From positions 3,685,501-3,749,500 of the forward strand of contig NZ_CP048411.1 of the NCBI RefSeq assembly GCF_019355055.1: a stretch of DNA of 64,000 nucleotides, read 5' to 3'. The first letter of the stretch is position 1. Every line of letters starts with the position of its first letter. The notes under the pieces were generated by a model. The model saw only the letters and a program-made list of their open reading frames with translations. It did not search any database and was not told where the DNA came from. The stretch comes from Pseudomonas sp. MTM4 (GTDB lineage: Bacteria > Pseudomonadota > Gammaproteobacteria > Pseudomonadales > Pseudomonadaceae). Both the position numbers and the translations under genes were made by a program. This document shows, piece after piece, positions 44,663 through 53,653 of this stretch.

Positions 44663-45672
44663 CGTCGGCTGCGACCCGAGGCGATAGACGCGATCAGCGC
44701 CACCGCGCCGACGGTCACTGCTGCCAGTCCTGCCACCGCCAGCTTGCCGACGGTTTCGCTGCTCAGGGCGACGGCGTGGTCCTGAACCCGGTCCCCAAAG
44801 CGGCCATCGATGCGATGCAAGCCTTCGACCGGTTCGAAGAGGTTGTCCGGCTGCGCGGGGTTGGCCGGCTCGTCGGCCATCTGCCCGCTCCAGGCCTGCT
44901 TGGCCATCATGCGATCGAGCAGCCCCGGCATGAACATGTTGCCGATGATCGCTTGGAACGAGGCACGCCCCAGCCAGAGTTCACGCGGCGCATCGGTGGC
45001 GGCGCGGAGGATGGCGCGGGCGGCGACCTCGGGCGTGTGGATCGGCGGCACCGGTTGTGGGCGTTTGCGCATCTTGTTGCGCGACCAGTCGAACTGTGGC
45101 GTGTTGTGTGCCGGCAGCTGGACCATGGTCAGGCGGATTTTGCTCTTGGTGTGGATCAGCTCGCAGCGCAACGAGTCGGTGAAGCCGCGGATGGCGAACT
45201 TCGCCGCGCAGTAAGCCGATTGCAGCGGGATGGCGCGGTAGGACAGCGCCGAGCCCACCTGCACGATGGTGCCGCGGTTGCGCGGTTGCATATGTCGCAG
45301 CGCGGCCAGCGTGCCATGGACGAAGCCCAGGTAGGTTACCTCGGTGACCCGCTTGTATTCCGCCGCGGTGATTTTCTCGACTGGTGCGAAGACCGTGGCC
45401 ATGGCCGCGTTGATCCAGAGCTCGATCGGACCCAGCTCGGCTTCGATCCGCTCGGCGGCGCGGTCGATCGCTTCGGCATCGGCGACGTCGGCGGCAATCG
45501 TCAGCACCGTGGCGCCGGCCGCTTCGAGCGCTTGGCGCGTGTCTGCCAGGCCCTGTTCGCCACGCGCGATCACGGCCACGCGAAAACCTGCCTGCGCCAG
45601 GGCATGGGCGGTCGCGCGGCCCACGCCGGCGGTTCCGCCGCAGATCACGGCAGTCTGGTCGCGGTTGGTCAT
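44659..45672 (-). CDS. SDR-family oxidoreductase with C-terminal membrane anchor
   Basis: 337 aa. Rossmann motif CGGTAGVGRATAHALAQAGF (Cys in place of the usual Thr), catalytic YCAAKFAIRG, Ser in VGSALSY. After the 250-residue SDR core comes an extension that ends in a hydrophobic segment (LAVAGLAAVTVGAVALIASI) and basic residues, which would anchor it in the membrane. The start at ATG 45672 has GGAG 8 nt upstream. Substrate unknown. Its stop overlaps the convergent transporter stop. Confidence 0.85.
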   Translation of the reverse strand: MTNRDQTAVICGGTAGVGRATAHALAQAGFRVAVIARGEQGLADTRQALEAAGATVLTIAADVADAEAIDRAAERIEAELGPIELWINAAMATVFAPVEKITAAEYKRVTEVTYLGFVHGTLAALRHMQPRNRGTIVQVGSALSYRAIPLQSAYCAAKFAIRGFTDSLRCELIHTKSKIRLTMVQLPAHNTPQFDWSRNKMRKRPQPVPPIHTPEVAARAILRAATDAPRELWLGRASFQAIIGNMFMPGLLDRMMAKQAWSGQMADEPANPAQPDNLFEPVEGLHRIDGRFGDRVQDHAVALSSETVGKLAVAGLAAVTVGAVALIASIASGRSRR

Positions 45673-45920
45673 CTCAAGCTCCTGTTCCGGTGACGGGTGA
45701 AGTCGCGAACCAGCGCTGCCTGGTTTGTCTTCATGTAACCCACGCCGTGTCGGTGGGCGCGGACTCGGTCCGGTGATCTCATCGATGTGACGTTCGGGCG
45801 ATGAAAGGCTCGGCGCCAGGTGCAGCGGTGGCGCTTTCAGTTGACCGGAGGGGCGTTGGGTGAGTTGCACCCAGGCGATGAGCTGTGAATCGGTGCGGTC
45901 ATCCGAGCGTGCGGTACGGA

Positions 45921-46460
45921 TCAGCTGCCGGCGTCAGCGCAGCTCGGCTCGACGGTGAATGTCTTGGATGAATCCACCGGGCCAATCTTCTCCAGCGTGC
46001 GGCGGCCAATGAGCACGGGGTAGTTCATCTTGTCCCGGTCGTTCAGCGAGAACTGCTCTTCATAGACCTGACTGCCCAGGCAGACTTTCATCAGCACGAC
46101 AGGGCGATCCTCGGCACCGCCTGCGCCACGCACCGTGAGGTCCCGGACCATCTTGCGCTCCAGACGTGTCCTCACCTGCTTTTCGGTATTGATGTCTTCC
46201 AGTTCGACGGTGAAACGTATCCAGTCCTCGCCGTCTTTCTCGAAGCGGTCGATGTTTTCCGCATGCATCGAGGACGTCAACGCGCCCGTATCGAGCTTGA
46301 ACTTCACCGCCACTTTTTCCGGAAGAATCAGCCCTTCCTCGACCCAGCCGAGTACCTGTGGCGAGTTGGCGGTGGCTGTCGCGATGCCTGGTGATAGCAG
46401 CAGAGCTGCCAGCGTTATCGGGACGAGTCGGTTGCGGATGAAGCGTGTCGGATGGCGCAT
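45921..46460 (-). CDS. Exported RimK-associated protease-like (retropepsin-fold) protein
   Basis: 179-residue protein of the 'ATP-dependent zinc protease' family (PF05618), which has a retropepsin-like fold despite its name. Signal peptide (to about residue 31, ATATA), then LGWVEEGLILPEKVAVKFKL, the DTGALTSSMHA motif, and MNYPVLIGRRTLEKIG near the end. It is the second single-motif aspartyl-protease-like exported protein in the window (see 34433). Its substrate is unknown. Confidence 0.87.
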   Translation of the reverse strand: MRHPTRFIRNRLVPITLAALLLSPGIATATANSPQVLGWVEEGLILPEKVAVKFKLDTGALTSSMHAENIDRFEKDGEDWIRFTVELEDINTEKQVRTRLERKMVRDLTVRGAGGAEDRPVVLMKVCLGSQVYEEQFSLNDRDKMNYPVLIGRRTLEKIGPVDSSKTFTVEPSCADAGS

Positions 46461-46576
46461 CTATTACCTCGAAATCAACGAAAGCCGTGGTTTCGATAGA
46501 GTCGGCGCGCCCGGATCCGTTCAGGTTTTATCGATGAACGATCAGCGAACCGGGTCGGGATACGCACCCGCACGCT

Positions 46577-48850
46577 TCAACGGCGGTTATGCAGCGGCAC
46601 CACGACACGCGAATTCTGACGCCCCAACGTGTCACTGATCGCTGCGCTGAGCGTGTGCTGCGTAAACGGCTTAGCCAGCGTATGCAGCGGGCGACCGTCT
46701 TCGGACAGCTCCGCATAGCCGCTGACCAACAGGACCGGCAGGTTGGGCCTTTCGATTTTGACGATCTTGGCCAGTTGGGTGCCGGTCATGCCGGGCATCA
46801 TCTGATCGGTGACCAAAATATCGAAGGCCTCTTGCTGGCGAATGATAACCAGGGCCGCCTCGCCATCGCCGACCGCGGTGACTCGATGTCCCAGGTCCTC
46901 GAGTAACTCGGTGGTATTGGCGAGCACCAGAGGATCATCGTCTACCACGAGAATCGACAAGGCGGGGACCGGCGCCGCGACGGGTTCGTCTGGATGTTCG
47001 GATGCCGGGGCCGCCATCAGTGCCGGGACGCCCAAGGGTAGCCACAGCTCGACGGTCGTTCCCCTGCCCGGCTGGCTCGCCATTTCCAATCGCCCGCCCG
47101 ATTGCTCGGCCAGGCCATGAGCCATCGAGAGGCCGAGTCCGGTGCCTTTGCCTGGCCCCTTGGTTGTGAAGAAGGGCTCGGTTGCACGGGCCAGCGTCTC
47201 CGGACTCATGCCGATGCCGTCGTCGCGCACGATCAGGGCGACGAACTCCTGCGACGATTGTTCCGTTGGTGCCCTGAGAGAACGCGGCTGGCCTTCGATG
47301 CAGATCGTGCCGCCTGTCGGCATGGCGTCCCGTGCGTTGACCACCAGATTGATCAGCACCATTTCGAGCTGATTCGCGTCGACGTAGGCAGGCGGCAGAC
47401 TCAGAGAGAATCGCGTTTCGATGGCGATATTGGTCCCCACCGAGCGTTGCAGCAGCTCTCGCATGCTCATCACTACGTCCGGTAGCACGACGGAACTGGG
47501 GTTCAAGTCCTGCTTGCGGGCGAACGCCAGCATGCGCTGGACCAGGCTGGCGCCACGCTGTGTCGCCAGCAGCGCGTTTTCGATCAGAGTGCCGGTACGA
47601 GCCGTGTCGTTCGGCAGCCGCTTGCGCAGCAGTTCGAGATTTCCACTGACCACGGCGAGCAGGTTGTTGAAGTCATGAGCGATGCCGCCGGTCAGCTTGC
47701 CGATCGCTTCCAGCTTCTGCGCCTGCCGGAGCGCGGCCTCGGCGTGCCGGCGTTCGGTGATGTTCACCAGGCCGCCGATGATGAGCACGCCGCGGGTGGT
47801 CTGTTCGAGACGCGTGGACGCCAGCACATCGATGAACGCACCAGCCCTGGCCACCAAGCGGTACTCGGCGTTGAGGCATTCGCCGGTTTCGAGCAATGCC
47901 GGCCAGTCCTGGCTGAGCATCTGGCGCGCCGAGCTTTCGGTCATGAAGTTGATCAGGGGCCGGCCGATCACGTCGCCTCGGCGATAGCCCATCAGTACGA
48001 GCCAGGCATCGCTGACCGACTCGATCCGGCCTTCTTCATCCAGCGAATGCAGCGGCAACGGCGTCTTGCTGTACAGCTCGCGGAACCGCTCCTCGCTTTG
48101 GCGCAAGGCCGCCGCTTCCCGCTCGCTGATGATCGCCATGCGCCGGTCATGCATCGAGGCGGCAAGGCCGAAGAACAGCACGATGAAGGTCGAGCCGGCA
48201 ACCGACAACGCCAGCGTCAACAGATCCAGGCCGCTGTCGTGCGGCGCGGGCATCGCATCGTGCAGCGGAGTGAAGCGCGCGCCGGCCATGGCCGTGTAGT
48301 GCATGCCCGCCACGGCAAAGCCCATCGCCACGGCCGAGACCGCCTGCAGTATCAGGCGCCTGCCGCGGGCGGAGAGCCAGAGCGCTACGGTGGCCGCGCC
48401 GATTGCGATGATGAGGGAGATACCCACCCAAAACGGGTCATAGGACAGCTCGGCATGCATCGTCATGGCCGCCATGCCTATGTAGTGCATGGCCCCAATT
48501 CCGAGCCCCATGAACAGACCACCGATCCCGAGTGTCTTGCGGCCCAGTCCGCGAATGCCAACGGCGAAAAAGCTGATCGCCGTCACCGCAATCGGCACGA
48601 CCAGCGACCAGAGAGTGAGCGCCAGGTCGTACTGGATCTCCATGCCGGGCATGCCGAAGGCCAGCATGCCGACGAAGTGCATCGACCAGATGCTGCCGCC
48701 CATGCAGACGGCCGCTGCGCATAACCAGGCATGTCGCATCCAATCGGCTGAAGCGCGCGCGCGGCTGGCCAGGTCGAGCGCTGTGAAGGAGCCAGCAATG
48801 GCAATCAGGATGGACAGGCTCACCAATGCAGTGTTGTAGGTGGTTAGCAT
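46577..48850 (-). CDS. MHYT-PAS-histidine kinase-receiver hybrid sensor
   Basis: 757-residue hybrid two-component sensor in the inner membrane. The N-terminal MHYT domain (about 1-230) has seven hydrophobic segments and the triplet motifs MHFVGM, MHYIGM and MHYTAM, proposed to bind copper and sense O2, CO or NO. A PAS domain (about 255-370) follows, then HisKA with GGIAHDFNNLLAVVSGNLEL, HATPase (VLINLVVNARDAM; DGIGMSPETL; GTGLGLSMAHGL) and a receiver domain (about 635-745) with the phospho-Asp in ILVTDQMMPGMTG. No partner regulator is adjacent. Confidence 0.92.
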   Translation of the reverse strand: MLTTYNTALVSLSILIAIAGSFTALDLASRARASADWMRHAWLCAAAVCMGGSIWSMHFVGMLAFGMPGMEIQYDLALTLWSLVVPIAVTAISFFAVGIRGLGRKTLGIGGLFMGLGIGAMHYIGMAAMTMHAELSYDPFWVGISLIIAIGAATVALWLSARGRRLILQAVSAVAMGFAVAGMHYTAMAGARFTPLHDAMPAPHDSGLDLLTLALSVAGSTFIVLFFGLAASMHDRRMAIISEREAAALRQSEERFRELYSKTPLPLHSLDEEGRIESVSDAWLVLMGYRRGDVIGRPLINFMTESSARQMLSQDWPALLETGECLNAEYRLVARAGAFIDVLASTRLEQTTRGVLIIGGLVNITERRHAEAALRQAQKLEAIGKLTGGIAHDFNNLLAVVSGNLELLRKRLPNDTARTGTLIENALLATQRGASLVQRMLAFARKQDLNPSSVVLPDVVMSMRELLQRSVGTNIAIETRFSLSLPPAYVDANQLEMVLINLVVNARDAMPTGGTICIEGQPRSLRAPTEQSSQEFVALIVRDDGIGMSPETLARATEPFFTTKGPGKGTGLGLSMAHGLAEQSGGRLEMASQPGRGTTVELWLPLGVPALMAAPASEHPDEPVAAPVPALSILVVDDDPLVLANTTELLEDLGHRVTAVGDGEAALVIIRQQEAFDILVTDQMMPGMTGTQLAKIVKIERPNLPVLLVSGYAELSEDGRPLHTLAKPFTQHTLSAAISDTLGRQNSRVVVPLHNRR

Positions 48851-49060
48851 CGAGGGATCCGTTCAGACTTCAAGGCGGTCGCCCTGTATATATTGCACGG
48901 GACGTCCAATAGCGCCAGGTCGCTGGTCTGGAGGCGCGATCGCCAGCCACTTGGAAGTGAGCTTGCGGTTTTTTTTACGACGATTGGGAAAGGCGTGGCA
49001 ACTGGTTGGGCAGACGAGGTGGTGCCTTTTGTGCCAGCCGAAAACAAAACCTGAAAACAT

Positions 49061-49087
49061 AAAAAAGCCGGCCTCGTGGGCCGGCTT
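49061..49087. terminator. ppa terminator
   Basis: AAAAAAGCCGGCC (49061-49073) pairs with GGCCGGCTTT (49078-49087). Read on the minus strand this is a GC stem followed by TTTTTT, a good intrinsic terminator 18 bp after the ppa stop. Confidence 0.88.
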
Positions 49088-49104
49088 TCCGTAACGGTAT
49101 TGGC

Positions 49105-49632
49105 TTATTTTTGGTAAGCCGCAACCGCCTTGGTGATCGCGGCGCGGGCGGCGTCGGCGCCTTCCCAGCCTTCGACCTTGACCCACTTGCCCTTCTCCAG
49201 ATCCTTGTAATTCTCGAAGAAATGTTTGATCTGCTCGATCAGCAGCGGGGGCAGGTCGGTGTATTCCTTAACGTCCACGTACAGCTGGCTCAGCTTGTCG
49301 TGGGGGACGGCGATCAGCTTGGCGTCGCCGCCGGCTTCGTCGGTCATGTTCAGCACGCCGACCGGGCGGCAGCGGATGACCGAGCCCGGCGCGACCGGGT
49401 AGGGCGTCACGACCAACACGTCCAGCGGGTCACCGTCGTCGGCCAGGGTGTGCGGGATGAAGCCGTAGTTGGCCGGGTAGAACATCGGGGTGGCCATGAA
49501 ACGGTCGACGAACAGGCAATCGGTGTCGTGATCGATTTCGTATTTGATCGGCGCGTGGTTGGCCGGAATCTCGATGGCGACGTAGATATCGTTGGGCAGG
49601 TCTTTGCCGGCCGGGACTTTGCTGTAGCTCAT
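49105..49632 (-). CDS. ppa: Inorganic pyrophosphatase
   Basis: 175-residue family I soluble pyrophosphatase, cytoplasmic and Mg-dependent. Key residues are in [39 protein letters not shown] (the DxDPxD-type motif DGDPLDVLV) and [20 protein letters not shown], with AVPHDK later. The start is ATG 49632 ([20 protein letters not shown]). It has its own intrinsic terminator. Confidence 0.97.
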   Translation of the reverse strand: MSYSKVPAGKDLPNDIYVAIEIPANHAPIKYEIDHDTDCLFVDRFMATPMFYPANYGFIPHTLADDGDPLDVLVVTPYPVAPGSVIRCRPVGVLNMTDEAGGDAKLIAVPHDKLSQLYVDVKEYTDLPPLLIEQIKHFFENYKDLEKGKWVKVEGWEGADAARAAITKAVAAYQK

Positions 49633-49769
49633 GAACATTGCTCCGTGGTCGGCCAACGCGGCCTGGGGCGAAAAAAGTGGGCGCGATTATAGGCGCACTA
49701 TCGGGCGTTTTGCCATGCCGGTCACGTGAACCCTTGCCGGCAAAATGGCGCGCATTCGACGGCCCGAAC

Positions 49770-50582
49770 TCAATGAGGTTCCGCGTACTGCGGATGACTG
49801 TGCTGTAGCTGCTGCAGGCGCGTCAGCGGATCCTGTCGGTAGAAGGCCGCCAGTTGCGCGTAGACCTCGGGAAAGGCCTGGTGCAGCACATCCGGCGCGC
49901 TGAAGAAGTATTCGCTGGTGACAGCGAAGAACTCCGCCGGGTTTTCCGCGGCGTAGGGATCGATCGGCGTCTCGGCATCCGGATCGGCATCCAGCACGGC
50001 GTCGAGTTGGTCGTAGGCGCTCTGCATCGCGCTCGCCCAGGCCTCGATGTGCATGTTGCGGTGCAGCGGCGGCAGGCCGTTGGCATCGCCGTTGAGCATG
50101 TCGAGCTTGTGCGCCAGTTCGTGGATCACCAGGTTGTAGCCTTCCCAGCCGCCGCTTCCCTGGACGCCGGGCCAGGCGAGGATGACCGGCCCCTGCAGCC
50201 AGGCTTCGCCGCTGTGCTCGCCGTCCCATTCGTGCTCGACACCGGCCGGGTCGCGATACTTCTGCGGGCTGAGGAAATCGTCGGGATAAAGCACGATCTC
50301 GTGAAAGCCGCGATACCAGCCGAGCTCAGCCAGGTGCAGCAGCGGCAACTCGGCCTGCAGCGCCAGGCGCAGGCGATCTTCGGCTTGCAGCTCGACGCCT
50401 GGCAGTGCGGTGAGGCGCTTTTCGTGCAGAAACAGCACGGCGCGCTCGCGTAGGCGCGCCAGTTCCTCATCGCTCAAACCGTCGAGGATCGGCAGGCTGT
50501 CAACCACGCGGCGCCACAGCTCAGCGCTGATCGGGTTGCGGGCGAGGATGCGTTTGCGCTGCCAGGCGCGGAAGGACCACAT
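49770..50582 (-). CDS. mtfA: MtfA-family zinc metallopeptidase
   Basis: 270-residue gluzincin-like peptidase; E. coli MtfA regulates glucose PTS through Mlc. The zinc motif HELAHKLD (H154, E155, H158) is present and the third ligand is likely the Glu in ENPAEFFAVTSEYFF. The N-terminal part (RRVVDSLPILDGLSDEELAR) matches the family. No Mlc gene is in the window, so the regulatory partner may differ here. Confidence 0.92.
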   Translation of the reverse strand: MWSFRAWQRKRILARNPISAELWRRVVDSLPILDGLSDEELARLRERAVLFLHEKRLTALPGVELQAEDRLRLALQAELPLLHLAELGWYRGFHEIVLYPDDFLSPQKYRDPAGVEHEWDGEHSGEAWLQGPVILAWPGVQGSGGWEGYNLVIHELAHKLDMLNGDANGLPPLHRNMHIEAWASAMQSAYDQLDAVLDADPDAETPIDPYAAENPAEFFAVTSEYFFSAPDVLHQAFPEVYAQLAAFYRQDPLTRLQQLQHSHPQYAEPH

Positions 50583-50614
50583 GCACGAAGTTCCAGCGGG
50601 GCGGGGCGCTCACC

Positions 50615-51523
50615 TTAAGCGCCGCGGGTGTACGCGGCAAGGGCGTCAGCGTGCTGCTCCCGGCCTGCCATGGCGAGCTTGTGCGGGTTGACCACCGAGT
50701 AGATGTGCCGGATGTGCTGGCCGTCGCTGACTAGGGTCATCGCGGCATGAATGCGCTCGCCATGCAGCACCAGCACGCCGGGTTCGCCGTTGATCCAGGT
50801 GACCCGGGTGTGCCATTGGCCATCCGCGCGGCGGGCGATGCCGACAGCCAGCCGCACCGAGGCGCGCACGCCGTGCAACACCTTCGAGGCGGCAGTAGCT
50901 TGGCCGCCGCCGTCGGCGATCCAGCTCACGTCCTCGGCGAGCAGCTCGGCGAAGGCCGTGCCGTCGGGGTCCAGCAGCGTCGTGGCAAAGCGCTCGACCA
51001 AGCGACGGTGTACGGCGGCGTCGACGGCAAAGCGTGGCCGCTCATCGCGAACCCGCCGACGGGCGCGGCTGATGATCTGGCGGCAGGCCACAGAGGTTTT
51101 GCCCAGCGTTTCGGCGATCTGTTCGTAGGAATGTTCCAGCACGTCGCGCAGCAGCAGGGCTGCGCGTTCCTCGGCGCCCAGTCGCTCCAGCGCCACCAAG
51201 AAGGCCATGGAAATGTCCGCGCCGAGTTCGATCAAGCGTTCGCCTTCGTGGTCGATGCTGCCCAGCAGCGGCTCCGGCAGCCAGGGGCCGAGGTACTCCT
51301 CGCGGCGGGCGCGGCGTTGACGAAACTGATCGATGCCCAGCCGGGTCACCACGGTGACCAGCCAGGCCTCGGCATCGCGGATCGCCGCGGGGTCGGCTGC
51401 GCTCCACTTGAACCATGCGTCCTGCAGCAAATCTTCGGCATCGGCGCGGCTGCCCAGCAGGCGGTAAGCCAGGCCGAACAGGCGCGGACGCAATCCTTCG
51501 TAGTAATGGGCGCGATTCTGCAC
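50615..51523 (-). CDS. ECF41-type RNA polymerase sigma factor
   Basis: 302 aa. Sigma region 2 (LFGLAYRLLGSRADAEDLLQ) and region 4 (LGAEERAALLLRDVLEHSYE) are followed by a SnoaL-like C-terminal domain of about 110 residues, which in this group acts as a built-in regulator in place of a separate anti-sigma factor. The ECF41 hallmarks are visible: WLPEP (81-85) between regions 2 and 4, DGGG (204-207) and NPHKL (279-283). It is divergent from a carboxymuconolactone decarboxylase gene, the classic ECF41 target, with ECF41-type promoters facing both ways. Confidence 0.94.
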   Translation of the reverse strand: MQNRAHYYEGLRPRLFGLAYRLLGSRADAEDLLQDAWFKWSAADPAAIRDAEAWLVTVVTRLGIDQFRQRRARREEYLGPWLPEPLLGSIDHEGERLIELGADISMAFLVALERLGAEERAALLLRDVLEHSYEQIAETLGKTSVACRQIISRARRRVRDERPRFAVDAAVHRRLVERFATTLLDPDGTAFAELLAEDVSWIADGGGQATAASKVLHGVRASVRLAVGIARRADGQWHTRVTWINGEPGVLVLHGERIHAAMTLVSDGQHIRHIYSVVNPHKLAMAGREQHADALAAYTRGA

Positions 51524-51554
51524 GGCGGCTCCTCGTGACGGTTGATCCAGTATG

Positions 51555-51581
51555 GACGGTCCGGCGCGCGCCGTTGTGACA
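51555..51581 (-). promoter_or_regulatory. ECF41-type promoter facing the sigma gene
   Basis: On the minus strand TGTCACA (51581-51575) is followed by 16 bp and CGTC (51558-51555), 32 bp from the sigma factor start codon. Identical elements and spacing to the opposite promoter at 51594-51620. Confidence 0.75.
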
Positions 51582-51593
51582 GCCGAGACGAGC

Positions 51594-51620
51594 TGTCACA
51601 ACGAGCCCGGTGGGTACGTC
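51594..51620 (+). promoter_or_regulatory. ECF41-type promoter of the CMD-RidA operon
   Basis: TGTCACA (51594-51600), 16-bp spacer, CGTC (51617-51620). This agrees with the ECF41 consensus known from carboxymuconolactone decarboxylase target genes. It lies 37 bp before ATG 51658. Confidence 0.88.
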
Positions 51621-51657
51621 CTGGCAATGTCACTCATGACTGAACCGGAGTATTCCC

Positions 51658-52179
51658 ATGCGACTCGACTACCTCAAGCACGCCGACCCGCTGCCACTGC
51701 AAGCACTGACTGCTATCAGCGGCTACCTGCACGAATCCGATCTGGATCCGCAACTGCTGTCGCTAATGGAGCTGCGCGCCTCGCAACTCAACGGCTGCGC
51801 CTATTGCATTGACATGCACAGCAAGGATCTGCTGGCGCTGGATACGCCGCTGCCACGCATCCTGTTGCTGTCGGCCTGGCGTGAGGCCAATGTCTACAAC
51901 CCGGCCGAACGTGCCGCGCTGGCCTGGGCTGAAGCTGTCACCGAGCTGCCGGATGGCGAAACACTCGACCGCTGCTACGGTGAGTTGACCGAGCATTTCT
52001 CGCCGCGGGTGATCACCCGGCTGACCTTCGCCCTCGTCGTGATCAACAGCTGGAACCGCCTGAGCGTTGCCTTCGGGCGCGAACCGGGGCAGTACCGGCC
52101 CGGCGATCTCGATGGGGCGATGAAGCGCGCGTTGGAGCGCTTTGCCGATCTGCGTGGCGTTACCGAGAGGAGTAAGTAA
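51658..52179 (+). CDS. Carboxymuconolactone decarboxylase-family (AhpD-like) protein
   Basis: 173 aa, all-helical CMD/AhpD-type protein. The redox motif CAYCIDMH (C47, C50, H54) lies in MELRASQLNGCAYCIDMHSK, as in alkylhydroperoxidase-like members; a peroxidase or thiol-oxidoreductase role is likely but unproven. The start at ATG 51658 has CGGAG upstream. It is the expected target of the divergent ECF41 sigma factor and is coupled to the RidA gene by a TAATG overlap. Confidence 0.92.
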   Translation: MRLDYLKHADPLPLQALTAISGYLHESDLDPQLLSLMELRASQLNGCAYCIDMHSKDLLALDTPLPRILLLSAWREANVYNPAERAALAWAEAVTELPDGETLDRCYGELTEHFSPRVITRLTFALVVINSWNRLSVAFGREPGQYRPGDLDGAMKRALERFADLRGVTERSK

Positions 52180-52607
52180 TGACTGAACATTCGGGTCGCA
52201 ACGGCCTGTCACTGCTCAATCCGCCGGGTCTGTACGACCCGGCGCCCAATGGCTATTCCCATGTGGCGTTGTTGCCGCCTGGAGCCCGGCTCGCATTCAT
52301 CGCCGGGCAGGGTGGCGAGAATGTTGACGGGCGCTTGTCCGAGGATTTTCGCGAACAGGTCCGCCAGGCCCTGGCCAATCTCCGCCTCGCCATCGAGGCG
52401 GTGGGCGGCACTGCGCAGCAGATCGCCAAACTCACTGTGCTTATCGTCGACCACAGTGAGGCACGTCTGCAGGTGTTCGGCGAGGAGTTGGCCGGCGCGC
52501 TGGGATCGGGACCGAAGCCGGCTTGCACGCTGATCCCGGTGCCACGCCTGGCGCTGGATGGCATGCTCTTCGAGATAGAGGCGGTGGTGTTGCTGCCCGA
52601 GGCGTGA
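52179..52607 (+). CDS. RidA/YjgF-family protein
   Basis: 142-residue RidA-like protein, a family that hydrolyses reactive enamine/imine intermediates. Motifs: NGYSHVALLPPGARLAFIAG, then QVRQALANLRLAIEAVGGTA, and VPRLALDGMLFEIEAVVLLP. The catalytic Arg common in RidA proper (before x-P-C) is not evident; ACTLIPVPRLA is typical of other subfamilies. It probably acts in the ECF41-controlled pair with the CMD protein. Confidence 0.87.
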   Translation: MTEHSGRNGLSLLNPPGLYDPAPNGYSHVALLPPGARLAFIAGQGGENVDGRLSEDFREQVRQALANLRLAIEAVGGTAQQIAKLTVLIVDHSEARLQVFGEELAGALGSGPKPACTLIPVPRLALDGMLFEIEAVVLLPEA

Positions 52608-52704
52608 CTGCCGCTGCATCGTGCGGCTCGCCTCCGGTCTGCGGACGAAACGGGCGGCTCGTCGGAGCCGGTAAGTGGGCTTTAAACGAATACGCGCTGG
52701 AGTT

Positions 52705-53499
52705 TCAGCCCAGCAGGAAGTTGCCGGCGCGGGGCGCGCCGTCCAGCGTCGGCACCTCGGCTTCGTCCTTGAGGTTCACACCTGAAAGCTGGCGACGACA
52801 GGCTTCGCGCATGAGATACAGCAGGCGATGCGCGGCCAGGTTGTAGGCGAGGCCTTCAGGGCGGATGTTGGAGATGCAGTTGCGCTGGGCATCGTGGCGG
52901 CCGACTTGCGGCGCCCAGGTGAAATAAAGGCCCAGGCTGTCCGGCGAGCTGAGGCCGGGGCGTTCGCCCAGCAAGATCACCACCATCCGGGCCTTGAGGC
53001 GTTCGCCGATTTCGTCGGCAATGGCCACGCGGCCTTGTTCGACGATGCTGATCGGCCCGAGGGTCCAGCCTTCGTTCTGGCAATGCTCGACGATCTTCAG
53101 CGTCATGGGCAGCGCATGGCGCTGCACGGCCAATGCTGAGAGGCCGTCGGCGATTACCAGGGCGAGGTCGCAGGCTGGTTGATCGCGCTCATCCAACAGA
53201 GCGGCGCTGGTTTCGTCCAGGCGCCGGCCCAGATCTGGCCGTTGCAGATAGACCTGACGATCCGCGGCGGCGCTGTGCAGGCGCAGGCAGTCCAGCTCAT
53301 GTTGCTGCAGCTCGCGGATCAGCGCCTCGCTGTCCAACGGCAAATGCACGGCATCGCGGGCCTGCGCATGGGCGAACTGGAAATCGAGCTGTGCATTAGT
53401 AGGCAGGCTGGTGCCAGCCCGGCCGAGAGCGATGCGCGCCGGGGTGAGCTGACGCAGGTGCTGCCAGGGGTTTTCGATGATGGGAGAACGGTCGGGCAT
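52705..53499 (-). CDS. eutC: Ethanolamine ammonia-lyase small subunit
   Basis: 264 aa; light chain of the adenosylcobalamin-dependent lyase that splits ethanolamine to acetaldehyde and ammonia. Family segments: [60 protein letters not shown] and [20 protein letters not shown]. The start at ATG 53499 has GAGG upstream. It is separated from eutB by 154 bp that hold a repeat element. Needs B12, in line with btuB/btuF elsewhere in the window. Confidence 0.96.
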   Translation of the reverse strand: MPDRSPIIENPWQHLRQLTPARIALGRAGTSLPTNAQLDFQFAHAQARDAVHLPLDSEALIRELQQHELDCLRLHSAAADRQVYLQRPDLGRRLDETSAALLDERDQPACDLALVIADGLSALAVQRHALPMTLKIVEHCQNEGWTLGPISIVEQGRVAIADEIGERLKARMVVILLGERPGLSSPDSLGLYFTWAPQVGRHDAQRNCISNIRPEGLAYNLAAHRLLYLMREACRRQLSGVNLKDEAEVPTLDGAPRAGNFLLG

Positions 53500-53585
53500 G
53501 GCTACCTCGAGTGGTCAGGTGGGCATCAAGCGGTGAAAGCTTGCGGACGTACTCGCCTGCGATTACAAGGCGTGGCCCGCCAACC

Positions 53586-53608
53586 GTAGGGTGTGCTTCA
53601 GCGCACCA
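53586..53608. repeat. TAGGGTGTGCTTCAGCGCACC palindrome between eutB and eutC
   Basis: GTAGGGTGTGCTTCAGCGCACCA-type copy of the dispersed family also at 13249-13310, 24092 and 59837. In the eutBC transcript it would form a hairpin between the two subunits' genes. Confidence 0.75.
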
Positions 53609-53653
53609 GAAAACCCTCAGGCAGCTCGGATCGTGCTGCGTAGGACGTGACCT

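Noticed and set aside
47675..48724. 349-codon plus-strand frame
   Set aside because: Antisense to the MHYT hybrid kinase; His/Arg/Gln-rich shadow translation.
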